This document shows positions 25,759 through 33,719 of a DNA stretch of 41,716 bases, piece by piece. A program made the translations under genes and the position numbers. Within the stretch, counting starts at the first letter, position 1. Each line of letters starts with the position of its first letter. Origin of the DNA: Bacteroidota bacterium (GTDB lineage: Bacteria > Bacteroidota > Bacteroidia > Chitinophagales > Chitinophagaceae); the NCBI GenBank assembly GCA_018267545.1, contig JAFDYG010000063.1:1-41716 (forward strand). Direction: 5' to 3'. The notes beneath the pieces are model-generated. The model saw nothing but the letters and a program-made list of their open reading frames with translations, did no database searches and was not told the DNA's origin.

Positions 25759-26511
25759 TTAATTTGTCGCCCCCCCATTGACCAGCAAATGCTGACCCGA
25801 TACAAAAGAAGACAGGTCACTCGCAAAAAACTCAGCCACATTCGCAACATCCTCCACTTCAGCCAGCCTGCCCATCGGCGAGCTATCCAGCAATTGCTTA
25901 CGTAACCGGGGATAAGCAGCAGGGTCTACAAAGATCCCAGCATGATCTACGGCAAATGGAATGATCGAATTTACCGTTACCCCCCGATGACCGATCTCTT
26001 TGGACAACACGTCCACCATATAACGGGGCGTGGTCTTGCTACCGCCATATACCGCCATCCCCGGCACCGGAAACGAAGTCGTGCTGCTCGCGATATAGAT
26101 GATCCGCCCCTTGTCCGCCACATGCTTGGCTGCCTGCTGCATCGTGAAATAAGACCCCTTCGCATTGATAGAAAATACACGATCAAACTGTTCTTCCGTG
26201 AAATCCGTAACCGGCGTTTCCACCATCTCGATACCGGCATTGGCAACCACGATATCGATCTTACCAAACTGTGCCTTTGCTTCCGTAAATAACTTTTCCA
26301 GATCCGCCACCTTGCTCACATCCCCCTGCACGGCGATTACCTTTACTCCATACGCCTTGATGTTATTTACCGTTTCTTCTGCTGCTTCCTTATCCCTGGA
26401 ATAGTTCAGGACAATATCGGCGCCCAATGAGGCATATCTTTCAGCGATTGCTTTACCAAGTCCTCTTGCCGATCCCGTAATAAGAGCGACTTTACCTTTA
26501 AGACTGTTCAT
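25759..26511 (-). CDS. Short-chain dehydrogenase/reductase
   Basis: A 250-residue classical SDR. The cofactor site TGSARGLG starts at residue 12, NAG at 91-93, and the active site has S142/S143, Y155 and K159 (VYGGSK). The C-terminus VSGQHLLVNGGATN is the typical end of FabG-like members. It is clearly related to the SDR encoded 38 bases upstream, and both are presumably in one operon. The substrate is unknown. It lacks any signal peptide, so it is cytoplasmic. Confidence 0.93.
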   Translation of the reverse strand: MNSLKGKVALITGSARGLGKAIAERYASLGADIVLNYSRDKEAAEETVNNIKAYGVKVIAVQGDVSKVADLEKLFTEAKAQFGKIDIVVANAGIEMVETPVTDFTEEQFDRVFSINAKGSYFTMQQAAKHVADKGRIIYIASSTTSFPVPGMAVYGGSKTTPRYMVDVLSKEIGHRGVTVNSIIPFAVDHAGIFVDPAAYPRLRKQLLDSSPMGRLAEVEDVANVAEFFASDLSSFVSGQHLLVNGGATN

Positions 26512-26549
26512 AATTGTAAGTTTTAAAATGATTTTGTGGAGAATGAAGA

Positions 26550-27287
26550 TTAAGCCATAGCACCATTGACACCATAGTTCTGACCACTGATCCAGCGGGC
26601 TTCATCGCTGGCCAGGAATACTATAATCGGAGCGATCTCTTTCGGGTCTCCGATACGATTGAAAGGAGACAATGCCGCCTGACGGGCAATAATTTCGGGA
26701 GATTTTCCTTTGAAATACAATTCCGTACCGGTGGGCCCAGGCGATACACTATTGACCCGGATACCACGACCGATCTCCTTCGACGCAACTCTCGTCAGCT
26801 GCTCGACGGCAGATTTTGTAGCAGAATACACACTGTAGGCAGGAACAGCCAGCCGGTTGACACTGGTAGAAAGATTGATGATATTGCCATTGTCAGCCAG
26901 CTTTGTATAAGCCTCACGCATCGTATTGAACGTACCCTTTACATTGATGTCGAACTGACCGTCGAAGTCCTCATCGGTCATGTCCTTTAAAGACTTGGTG
27001 ATCATGATACCAGCCGTATTGACCAGGACATCGATCCGGCCAAAATGCGCAATAGCATCATCAAACAGCTTCTTTACCTCATCCGATTTGCGGACGTCCG
27101 CCTGAAGAACGATGGCTTCGCCACCACCCTGGTTGATCTCGTCGGCCAACTGCTGAGCGGGTTCCTTACGACCTGCATAGTGAACGATAACCTTACCACC
27201 CGCCTTTGCAATTTGACGGCTTATTTCCGAACCAATACCGCCCGAGGCGCCGGTTACTAAGACTACTTTTTGATTTAACGTGCTCAT
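26550..27287 (-). CDS. Short-chain dehydrogenase/reductase, paralogue of the next gene
   Basis: A 245-residue classical SDR with start at the ATG 27287. The cofactor motif TGASGGIG starts at residue 12, NTAG at 90-93, and the catalytic pair is Y154/K158 (VYSATK). The end ISGQNYGVNGAMA differs slightly from the FabG norm (VDGG). The promoter element TAGCTTTG lies 46 bases upstream. It is the first gene of the SDR-SDR-(remnant)-NTF2 unit. The AraC regulator gene upstream on the same strand may control it. Confidence 0.93.
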   Translation of the reverse strand: MSTLNQKVVLVTGASGGIGSEISRQIAKAGGKVIVHYAGRKEPAQQLADEINQGGGEAIVLQADVRKSDEVKKLFDDAIAHFGRIDVLVNTAGIMITKSLKDMTDEDFDGQFDINVKGTFNTMREAYTKLADNGNIINLSTSVNRLAVPAYSVYSATKSAVEQLTRVASKEIGRGIRVNSVSPGPTGTELYFKGKSPEIIARQAALSPFNRIGDPKEIAPIIVFLASDEARWISGQNYGVNGAMA

Positions 27288-27332
27288 AGTGTTTTGTTTT
27301 AATGAAGCCCTTCCGGGCCTTGTTTGATAAAA

Positions 27333-27340
27333 CAAAGCTA
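27333..27340 (-). promoter_or_regulatory. -7 promoter element TAGCTTTG (minus strand)
   Basis: On the - strand TAGCTTTG reads from 27340 to 27333, an exact TAnnTTTG match. The SDR ATG at 27287 is 45 bases further on, so the leader is about 42 bases, the longest among the elements recognised here. Confidence 0.5.
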
Positions 27341-27432
27341 CGACGCCGCCACCCCCGTCTTAGTACAAGTATTATAGGAAGAGATGTAAAATTCAAAGAT
27401 TAGGGCCCCAGCTCCCCCGAACCCGCGCAAAC

Positions 27433-28359
27433 CTACACCTTCACAAACTGTTTCCGGTAATCCGCCGGCGATAATTCCGTATGTTTCTTGAAATAATTGC
27501 TGAAATGGGTCGATTCCCCAAACCCCAGCAGATACGCTATTTCCTTAATAGACGAGGTAGAATGCTGCAAAAGAGACTTGGCCTCCGCAATCGTCTTCTC
27601 CGAAATCCAGGCAGAAACCGGCTTCCCCGTCTTACTTTTTATGACATTATTGAGATAGCTGGGATGCAAGCTCTGCAAATCCGCATAATCATGCGCCCTG
27701 AAGACATTCTCCACCTTCCCGTTTATCAGATCGCGATAATGCGCCTCCAGGTCCTTTTTAAACGACTTGACGATCTGCGAGCTCCTGTTCCCCTCCGAAA
27801 TCGGGTTATAATCCTGCCAGAAATACTCCTTTATCTTCAGCAACAAAACGACAAAAAGATTAGCGATAATCTTCTTCTTATAGGACGAATGCTGATGGTA
27901 CTCCTTGTAGATCTGCAGGTACAGCTGCTCGAACTCCGCAAACGTCTCCGGCTCCAGCACCTTCGGATGCACCGTCTCTGCCAGCAAAAACGGAAATTCC
28001 TGAAAAATATCCTGGTGAACATTCTCCTTCAAATATTGCTCGGTAAACGTAACAAGATAAACATCCTCCATCCTAAACCACTCGAATGACTTCTGATGAC
28101 CCGGATTGGTAAAGTAAATAGTCCTGGGCACCGTCTCGAATTCCAGCTCATCGGTGGTATACCGGCCATTCGCATCCTTTACGAACAAAAAAGAAAAGTA
28201 ATTAGGACGATACGGATGAGACTTGAAAGGCAGCTCAGGATGCAGGTCCTGCAGTTTGTTGATGGTAAACTCCGCATTCGGATCGATCCCCTCGACAGAC
28301 AAACCTAGCTTATAATAGGTATCATACAAATTCCTGTAGAAGATGATCGGAGCCGCCAT
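27433..28359 (-). CDS. AraC family transcriptional regulator
   Basis: A 308-residue regulator starting at the ATG 28359 (a TTG nine bases upstream is less likely). The sensor domain (about 1-190) has FYRNLYDTYY near the start and the cupin-like RTIYFTNPGHQKSF. The DNA-binding part has LHPSYLNNVIKSKTG in the first HTH and IKEIAYLLGFGESTHFSNYFKKH in the second, here identified by GFGESTHFSNYF, and ends SPADYRKQF. It is preceded by an isolated sensor-like gene (15-base gap) and followed by two SDR genes, which are its likely targets. Confidence 0.92.
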   Translation of the reverse strand: MAAPIIFYRNLYDTYYKLGLSVEGIDPNAEFTINKLQDLHPELPFKSHPYRPNYFSFLFVKDANGRYTTDELEFETVPRTIYFTNPGHQKSFEWFRMEDVYLVTFTEQYLKENVHQDIFQEFPFLLAETVHPKVLEPETFAEFEQLYLQIYKEYHQHSSYKKKIIANLFVVLLLKIKEYFWQDYNPISEGNRSSQIVKSFKKDLEAHYRDLINGKVENVFRAHDYADLQSLHPSYLNNVIKSKTGKPVSAWISEKTIAEAKSLLQHSTSSIKEIAYLLGFGESTHFSNYFKKHTELSPADYRKQFVKV

Positions 28360-28374
28360 AAACGCCAAATAATT

Positions 28375-28713
28375 TTAATGAGTTCTAGCCCGTAATTTAC
28401 TCCTTTCAATTACAATAAACAACTGCAGCAGCAGCACCTTGGTCAAATCAGCCGAAGTATTCAATCGATTGCTCCGCAATTCTGTTAGCTCCCTGAACAA
28501 CCCCTCAGCCTTTACTCTCGCTTCCCCCTCTAACCGGCAGCTTCCTTCCGTATAAAAGGTATAGCGACCAAAATGTCCTGCCGGGTCCTGCAAAAAGCTC
28601 TCAAAAAGCTCCTCCGAAACATCGATAACAAATTCACCCTTGACACCCTCCCCCGGAGCCGTAAAACATACAACTCCTTCCCCGGAATATACAATTGAAA
28701 ATGCTGATCTCAT
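28375..28713 (-). CDS. Isolated AraC-sensor-like protein without DNA-binding domain
   Basis: A 112-residue protein beginning at the ATG 28713, two bases after the predicted transcription start of a perfect TAGCTTTG element. Its layout resembles the middle of an AraC-type sensor domain: a strand with [10 protein letters not shown] (compare RTIYFTNPGHQ in the next gene), a segment with [12 protein letters not shown], a [10 protein letters not shown] stretch and a long C-terminal helix [13 protein letters not shown]. About 60 residues of the usual N-terminus and the whole HTH are missing. It stops 15 bases before a complete AraC gene. It may be a degraded regulator or a real ligand-binding accessory; the assignment is a pattern match by eye. 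Confidence 0.55.
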   Translation of the reverse strand: MRSAFSIVYSGEGVVCFTAPGEGVKGEFVIDVSEELFESFLQDPAGHFGRYTFYTEGSCRLEGEARVKAEGLFRELTELRSNRLNTSADLTKVLLLQLFIVIERSKLRARTH

Positions 28714-28718
28714 CCTCA

Positions 28719-28726
28719 CAAAGCTA
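28719..28726 (-). promoter_or_regulatory. -7 promoter element TAGCTTTG (minus strand)
   Basis: Read on the - strand from 28726 to 28719. It ends five bases before the ATG at 28713, so the message would have a leader of about 2 bases. It would drive the sensor-like gene and the AraC gene behind it. Confidence 0.5.
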
Positions 28727-28835
28727 TATCACCCCAAAAACCTCGAACGGCATCGATCGTTTGTTTTATGGTACTGTTTACTTTTAATACCACACAATCC
28801 CCGAACTACACCATCCACCCACCCCCGCCCCACCC

Positions 28836-28843
28836 TAGCTTTA
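28836..28843 (+). promoter_or_regulatory. -7 promoter element TAGCTTTA
   Basis: It matches TAGCTTTR, 20 bases upstream of the ATG at 28864, with an implied leader of about 17 bases. It excludes the longer in-frame start at 28768. Confidence 0.5.
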
Positions 28844-28863
28844 CAAAACAAAAAATCACACAT

Positions 28864-29274
28864 ATGGAACAAAGACATCCTCTCCCGCCATTCACCCGCG
28901 AAACTGCCCTGCAAAAGGTACAAATGGCCGAAGACGCATGGAACACCCAAAATCCCGAAAAAGTATCCCTCGCCTATACCATCGACACCGAATGGCGCAA
29001 TCGCTCCGAATTCCTCAACGGCCGCGAACAGGTCGTAGCCTTTCTTACCCGCAAATGGCAAAAAGAGCTCAACTACCGCCTGAAAAAAGAACTCTGGGCC
29101 TTCACCGACAACCGCATTGCAGTCCGCTTCGAATACGAATACCACGACGCCGACGGACAATGGTTTCGCGCCTATGGCAACGAAAACTGGGAATTTGACG
29201 AAAACGGCCTCATGCAAAAACGCTACGCCAGCATCAACGACTTGCCTATCAAGGAGTCCGACCGGCGGCTCTAG
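28864..29274 (+). CDS. DUF1348 family NTF2-like protein
   Basis: A 136-residue cytoplasmic protein covering the full DUF1348 domain. Characteristic segments are [20 protein letters not shown] (shown by its core [11 protein letters not shown]), the strands [27 protein letters not shown] and the closing [10 protein letters not shown]. The length equals the family norm. No enzymatic function is established for the family; the NTF2 fold suggests a small-molecule pocket. It is divergently transcribed from the AraC-sensor-like gene and followed by an alpha/beta hydrolase after 65 bases. Confidence 0.93.
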   Translation: MEQRHPLPPFTRETALQKVQMAEDAWNTQNPEKVSLAYTIDTEWRNRSEFLNGREQVVAFLTRKWQKELNYRLKKELWAFTDNRIAVRFEYEYHDADGQWFRAYGNENWEFDENGLMQKRYASINDLPIKESDRRL

Positions 29275-29314
29275 CCGCTCATCCCAATCGCCCTGCCAAC
29301 CCGGGACATTTTCG

Positions 29315-29322
29315 TAACTTAC
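29315..29322 (+). promoter_or_regulatory. Possible -7 element TAACTTAC
   Basis: It fits TAnCTT but not the final TG of the consensus. It lies 17 bases upstream of the TTG start at 29340 with a leader of about 14 bases. Weak on its own. Confidence 0.25.
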
Positions 29323-29339
29323 CATCAAAGAAAACACAC

Positions 29340-30002
29340 TTGAGAGTCTATTTCATCCCCGGCATCGGCGCCGACTACCGCCTCTTCACACACGTCCAGC
29401 TACCCGAAGGCTTCACCCCCTCCTACATCCACTGGATCGACCCCCACGACAAAGAAACCCTCCCCGACTACGCCTTCCGGCTGACCAGTCAAATAGACAC
29501 CACCGAACCCTTTATCCTCGTCGGACTCTCCCTCGGCGGGATGATGGCCGTCGAAATAGCCAAACGCATACAACCCCTCTGCACCATCATCATCAGCAGC
29601 ATCCCCGTCACCAACCACCTGCCCAAATACTTCAAAGTCGCCGGCAGACTGGGCATGGGCAAGCTGGTCCCCGCCTCCTTCCTTAAAGTAGCCAGCTCGG
29701 TCAAACACGGCCTCACCATGCGACCCGCCTCGAACCGAAAACTCATGTTCGATATCATCAAGGACGGCGACGACCGCTTCATCCGCTGGGCCATCACCGC
29801 AGTGCTCGAATGGGAAAACACGGAAGTACCCAAACCCTTCTTCCATATTCATGGCACCAGGGACGAGATCTTTCCTATCGGACTGACCACCCCCACCCAT
29901 ATCGTCGAAAAAGGCGGACACATGTTTGTCGTAAGCCAGCCCGACATCCTGAACAGTATGCTAAAGGAAATTATCTTGAATCAAACCTTACAACCACAGT
30001 AG
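29340..30002 (+). CDS. Alpha/beta hydrolase
   Basis: A 220-residue hydrolase with a TTG start; no ATG lies between the preceding gene and the conserved beginning RVYFIPGIGAD. The nucleophile elbow is GLSLGG (S64), the acid is probably in HGTRDEIFP, and the histidine is in EKGGHMFVV near residue 195. The cap region is short. No signal peptide is present, so it is cytoplasmic. Substrate unknown. Its last 32 bases overlap the end of the convergent PapA-like gene, the longest overlap in the window, so the two transcripts are partly complementary. Confidence 0.86.
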   Translation: MRVYFIPGIGADYRLFTHVQLPEGFTPSYIHWIDPHDKETLPDYAFRLTSQIDTTEPFILVGLSLGGMMAVEIAKRIQPLCTIIISSIPVTNHLPKYFKVAGRLGMGKLVPASFLKVASSVKHGLTMRPASNRKLMFDIIKDGDDRFIRWAITAVLEWENTEVPKPFFHIHGTRDEIFPIGLTTPTHIVEKGGHMFVVSQPDILNSMLKEIILNQTLQPQ

Positions 30003-31260
30003 GGCTCTGCGAAGCAACCGCTATCGCCTCCCGTAATATCTCCACCGACCGCTCTTTTATATCCATCGCCTCCGTATAACGGACATAACCGGAATTCGAG
30101 ACATACGCAAAATCCATCCTCCCCCCAAAGCTGCTCACGACTATCGTAGTCGGATTCTTCCACGGAAAAGCGACCGTCGGACTATACACCGCCTCCACCG
30201 AAAACGTATCGTACCGCTCCGGCAGATCAAGCCTTCCCATATTCGAAAACGTAAAATCATGCGTTCCCGCGTCCGCGCACAGCCACTTTACGAGCCGCTT
30301 CGCCGCCGGATGATAATACTCGCTATGCAATAGCAGCTCGTACGCCTTGATCGCCGCCATCTTCTCCGTCAATTCCTCTTTCAATAGACGGCATCGCTCC
30401 CAAAAAGTTCCTTCCTTCATCCCCATCTCCACGATCGGCGCAAACGCAAACATCATATCTTTTCGGATCTCCCGCACATATCGCCGGATATCCACCGGAC
30501 AGATCACCTTATTTTTCGCATGATAAGCTTCCAGGAACGCCACACACAACGCCGCATGCACCGTCACACCTTCCGACTTGCACCGGTCAATCAATGCAGA
30601 ACTACTCGACTCGTCTAACCTCCACCGGATCGCAAAATTCTTCCCCCTCCCCCCCTTCGGTCCGATGGGCTTCAATAAAAAAAACAACCGCACAAACCAG
30701 CTCTTCAAATATCCCTTCCACCGCTGCGACCATAGCCCCGGCGGAACGATCTCTTTCAAAGAACGAAACGCCACATAGCTTCCGATCTCCTCCTCCGGCC
30801 GGTCCAGCAATAATAAGATCTCCCGCATCAGAGTCACCCCCGTTCCTCCATCACAGATACAATGGGGACACACCAACATCAGCTCCGAAACCGACGCCGA
30901 GCCCGAACCCAAGCCCGCCCCCATCTCCGACCGAATCCACACCACCCTCGCCAACGGCCCATATTCCATATCGAAAGGCCGCTCCCACTCCTCATCCGTC
31001 ACCTCCAGCCACTGCGTATCGGAACTACGATCCACCTCCCGCACACCAATCTCCGGCACCCCATCCACTTCAAAATACGGACGTCCCCGTCGCCGCAGAA
31101 TACGCGCCTGCAGCAATGGGTGTTTCTGCTGAACCATCAGCAACGCCAGCACAAGCCGTTCTCTAGACAACGCACCGCGCAGACTCACCGTAAAAACACA
31201 GTTCACCGGCTCAACCCCATCCGCATACATTATTCGCTCCCCAAGAATCAATTTTCTCAT
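29971..31260 (-). CDS. PapA/condensation-like acyltransferase (second of a pair)
   Basis: A 429-residue protein of the CoA-dependent acyltransferase / condensation-domain superfamily. The active-site motif HxxxDG is CPHCICDGG (H133, D137). Other shared features are CPVDIRRY, the segment FSNMGRLDLPERY and YSPTV...NPTTIVV near the C-terminus. Such enzymes (for example PapA5) move acyl groups from a carrier protein or CoA to hydroxyls. An insertion rich in Gly/Ser (GAGLGSGSASV, about 114-124) sits just before the active site and is absent from its neighbour paralogue. It is the last gene of the cluster, with an ATGA overlap to the preceding gene. The acceptor is unknown; a glycosyl group made by the two GTs is plausible. 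Confidence 0.82.
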   Translation of the reverse strand: MRKLILGERIMYADGVEPVNCVFTVSLRGALSRERLVLALLMVQQKHPLLQARILRRRGRPYFEVDGVPEIGVREVDRSSDTQWLEVTDEEWERPFDMEYGPLARVVWIRSEMGAGLGSGSASVSELMLVCPHCICDGGTGVTLMREILLLLDRPEEEIGSYVAFRSLKEIVPPGLWSQRWKGYLKSWFVRLFFLLKPIGPKGGRGKNFAIRWRLDESSSSALIDRCKSEGVTVHAALCVAFLEAYHAKNKVICPVDIRRYVREIRKDMMFAFAPIVEMGMKEGTFWERCRLLKEELTEKMAAIKAYELLLHSEYYHPAAKRLVKWLCADAGTHDFTFSNMGRLDLPERYDTFSVEAVYSPTVAFPWKNPTTIVVSSFGGRMDFAYVSNSGYVRYTEAMDIKERSVEILREAIAVASQSPTVVVRFDSR

Positions 31261-32534
31261 ACCATATGATTTATAGGTTCGCCAACCTGCTCAAACAAAC
31301 CCCGCATGCAATCCCTTATCGCCCACGCCTCCTCCTCCGCCAATACCGTCCGGTTCGAGACCAGGCAGAAGTCCAGCTGCCCCTTGTACGTCGTCGATAT
31401 CAATGTCGTTGGATTCCCAAAAGGACCAATCACCGTCGGACTGTAAATAGTTTCAATCTCGAACGACGAATACCTTTCCGGTAAGTCCAGCCTTCCCATA
31501 TTCGAAAACATAAGGTCATTCCCAGGCTTACCATACGTCAACACCTTGATCATCGCCCCGACCGCCGGATGCGTATGCTCCATCGTCGACAAAAACTCGT
31601 AAGCATTCAGCTTTCCCAACTTACCCGTCATTATTTCCTGCGCATCTTTCACCAATCGCCCAAAGTCCCGCCCCTCCTTCCGTTTCAAGGACAAGGTCAC
31701 CGCCAGACCAAAAGCAAAAAGCTCATCCCTCCCGATCCCCGGATGATACCTTCGGATATCCACCGGACAGGTCACCACCTGGTGCGCCCTCGCCCCCCTC
31801 ACTTCCTTGAACGCCTGCAACGCCGCCACACAAAGCAGGGTGTTCACCGTCACTTTTGAATATTTACAGTAGTGAAATACCGCCGCCGTCAATCCCGGAC
31901 TCAGCTTCCAGTGCACCAGATAATCGGCCGAACGCAGAATCAGCTTCTTTCCTCGGGTCGGAGTCAAAAACGCCCCCGCAGAAAGTCCTAACCGAATCAG
32001 CTTCGAGATCCCCCTCGCCTTCATCCCTCTTCCTTTAGGCAACAGCTCCGCCATCGTCACCAAATCGACAGTACCTCCAATCTCTCCCTCCGGCTGATCC
32101 AATAAAAACAATAAGTCCCGCATCAACGCCATCGCTGAACCGCCATCACAGCAACAATGATGAAACGCCATGACCAGGTCGGAAACATCTTCACCCCTCA
32201 ACCAGGCTATCCGCAAGAGCGGCCCCTTCCAACCCTGAAAAGGTTCCGCCCACTGACGGCACGATTCTTTTATCCAATCCTCATCGCCTTCTCTTTCTAT
32301 AATCTGTATGGGAACCGGCGGCACGTCCTCGTGCACAACAAACCAGGGCACACCCCTCTCATCCTTCTCCACCCGTGCCCTCAGTAACGCATACTTCATC
32401 TGGATCCGCTCGAGCGCCCCGATCATCCTGCCCCTCTCCAATCTACCCTTTATCTTCAAAACGAATACTCCATTGAAAGGCTGGGTGCCGTCTCCATAAA
32501 GAATCCGTTCAAGAAAAAACAACCTTCGCTTCAT
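31257..32534 (-). CDS. PapA/condensation-like acyltransferase (first of a pair)
   Basis: A 425-residue paralogue of the following gene. The start at 32534 overlaps the GT stop by four bases (ATGA); a longer upstream frame is Gly-rich, lies inside the GT gene and is not part of the family. The motif is FHHCCCDGG (H126, D130), the complete HHxxxDG. The pair share CPVDIRRY, FSNMGRLDLPERY and IYSPTV...NPTT. Length corresponds to stand-alone PapA-like transferases without other domains. It probably acylates the polyketide-derived product or its sugars, using an ACP- or CoA-bound acyl donor; which of the two acylates what cannot be told. Confidence 0.82.
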   Translation of the reverse strand: MKRRLFFLERILYGDGTQPFNGVFVLKIKGRLERGRMIGALERIQMKYALLRARVEKDERGVPWFVVHEDVPPVPIQIIEREGDEDWIKESCRQWAEPFQGWKGPLLRIAWLRGEDVSDLVMAFHHCCCDGGSAMALMRDLLFLLDQPEGEIGGTVDLVTMAELLPKGRGMKARGISKLIRLGLSAGAFLTPTRGKKLILRSADYLVHWKLSPGLTAAVFHYCKYSKVTVNTLLCVAALQAFKEVRGARAHQVVTCPVDIRRYHPGIGRDELFAFGLAVTLSLKRKEGRDFGRLVKDAQEIMTGKLGKLNAYEFLSTMEHTHPAVGAMIKVLTYGKPGNDLMFSNMGRLDLPERYSSFEIETIYSPTVIGPFGNPTTLISTTYKGQLDFCLVSNRTVLAEEEAWAIRDCMRGLFEQVGEPINHMV

Positions 32535-33712
32535 ATACCGATTTTTGTTGTCGCTGTTACCGCCTCTAATAAATCCGCCGCACGTGAAGCCCCCCCTGCC
32601 CTCAAAAAGCCGGACCGAACCTGCTCCGCCGCCCTTCGAAAAACCTTCTCTTCCAGCAAACGCTTCACAGCCTCCTGCAGATCGGTCGTCCTCATCCGCT
32701 TGTACCGGATAGAAAGCCCGCACCCCGACCTCTCCACCAGCGAAGCCGTATGAAAATGATCATACGCGATCGGCGTAATTAAAATCGGGAGACCATTCAG
32801 AATGGAGTCATTCACCGTATTGAAGCCCCCATGACAGATCACCACATCCATCTTCTCCATCACGCGTGACTGCGGAACATAAGCCTGTACGATAAAGTTA
32901 TCCGGCCAAGAAGACAAAATAGAAGGATCCGTAGCCGCAACAACCGTCACCGGAGAACCACCAAACGCTTCCACCATCTTCTGAAAATAAGCCCGCCGAA
33001 TATCCACCAGCAGAGTACCCAACGAAACAAAGATCTTCGGCCCGACAGACCGCTCCAACCGCTCCCAGTCAAACGCTCCCTCACCCGGTCTGCCCAGCAC
33101 CGGTCCCACAAACTGTAATTCCGGCGAAGGCTGCTCGATGCCCGCAAATTCCCTGGAAGTAAAAACGATATTCATCCGGTCGGAATGAATCACCGGACGG
33201 TCCACATAAATGCCAAACTCCCGCTGCAGCTCCATGATCGACCGCTCCTGCCACTCCCGTATTTTTGGCATATCCATCGCAGAACCCATCACGTCCGGCG
33301 GCACCGGCGTAGTCGTCACACAGGGAATACCCGAAATATGCGCACATAGCCCTCCGGCGAAGCTGATACAATCACTGACGATCAAATCAGGCTTGTATTG
33401 CTCCACAATCCCCGGCAGCCCCTTCATCATCATCCGGCACAAGGGAAGATAGGTTTCCTCCAATGCCAGCTTCAACACCGCCGCACCACCAAGAACAGGC
33501 CCGTCATCCTGTCTCTTCAGTACATGATCCAGCTCCTCTTTATCCAGCTGTGGAACCACAAATTCTCCTCCCGCCGGCAGACGACCAGCAGGCAGTTCCT
33601 GAAATCCCACCCACCGAACGGAATGCCCCCTGCCCAACAGCGCAGCCCCGACACTCAAAGTCGGACTGATATGGCCAAAAAAAGGAGGGACAACAAATAA
33701 AAACTTCGCCAT
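32531..33712 (-). CDS. MGT/UGT family glycosyltransferase (GT1-like), D-H variant
   Basis: A 393-residue glycosyltransferase with GT-B fold. The start at 33712 gives MAKFLFVVPPFFGHISP, the acceptor-domain beginning of zeaxanthin/macrolide-type enzymes with the catalytic-base histidine in FGHISP (about H14). The donor-binding motif CHGGFNTV is followed by a segment ending in AYDH: D318 and H319, where most family members have DQ. It starts seven bases after the other GT's stop and shares FTSREF, QFVGPVLGRPG and FDWER with it, so the two arose by duplication. The likely reaction is transfer of an NDP-hexose to a hydroxyl of the lipid product. Confidence 0.9.
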   Translation of the reverse strand: MAKFLFVVPPFFGHISPTLSVGAALLGRGHSVRWVGFQELPAGRLPAGGEFVVPQLDKEELDHVLKRQDDGPVLGGAAVLKLALEETYLPLCRMMMKGLPGIVEQYKPDLIVSDCISFAGGLCAHISGIPCVTTTPVPPDVMGSAMDMPKIREWQERSIMELQREFGIYVDRPVIHSDRMNIVFTSREFAGIEQPSPELQFVGPVLGRPGEGAFDWERLERSVGPKIFVSLGTLLVDIRRAYFQKMVEAFGGSPVTVVAATDPSILSSWPDNFIVQAYVPQSRVMEKMDVVICHGGFNTVNDSILNGLPILITPIAYDHFHTASLVERSGCGLSIRYKRMRTTDLQEAVKRLLEEKVFRRAAEQVRSGFLRAGGASRAADLLEAVTATTKIGI

Positions 33713-33719
33713 ACCTATA

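Noticed and set aside
32535-32723. Upstream extension of the first PapA-like gene
   Set aside because: The extra 63 residues are Gly-rich, lie inside the glycosyltransferase gene and have no family match. ATG at 32534 overlaps the GT stop as ATGA.
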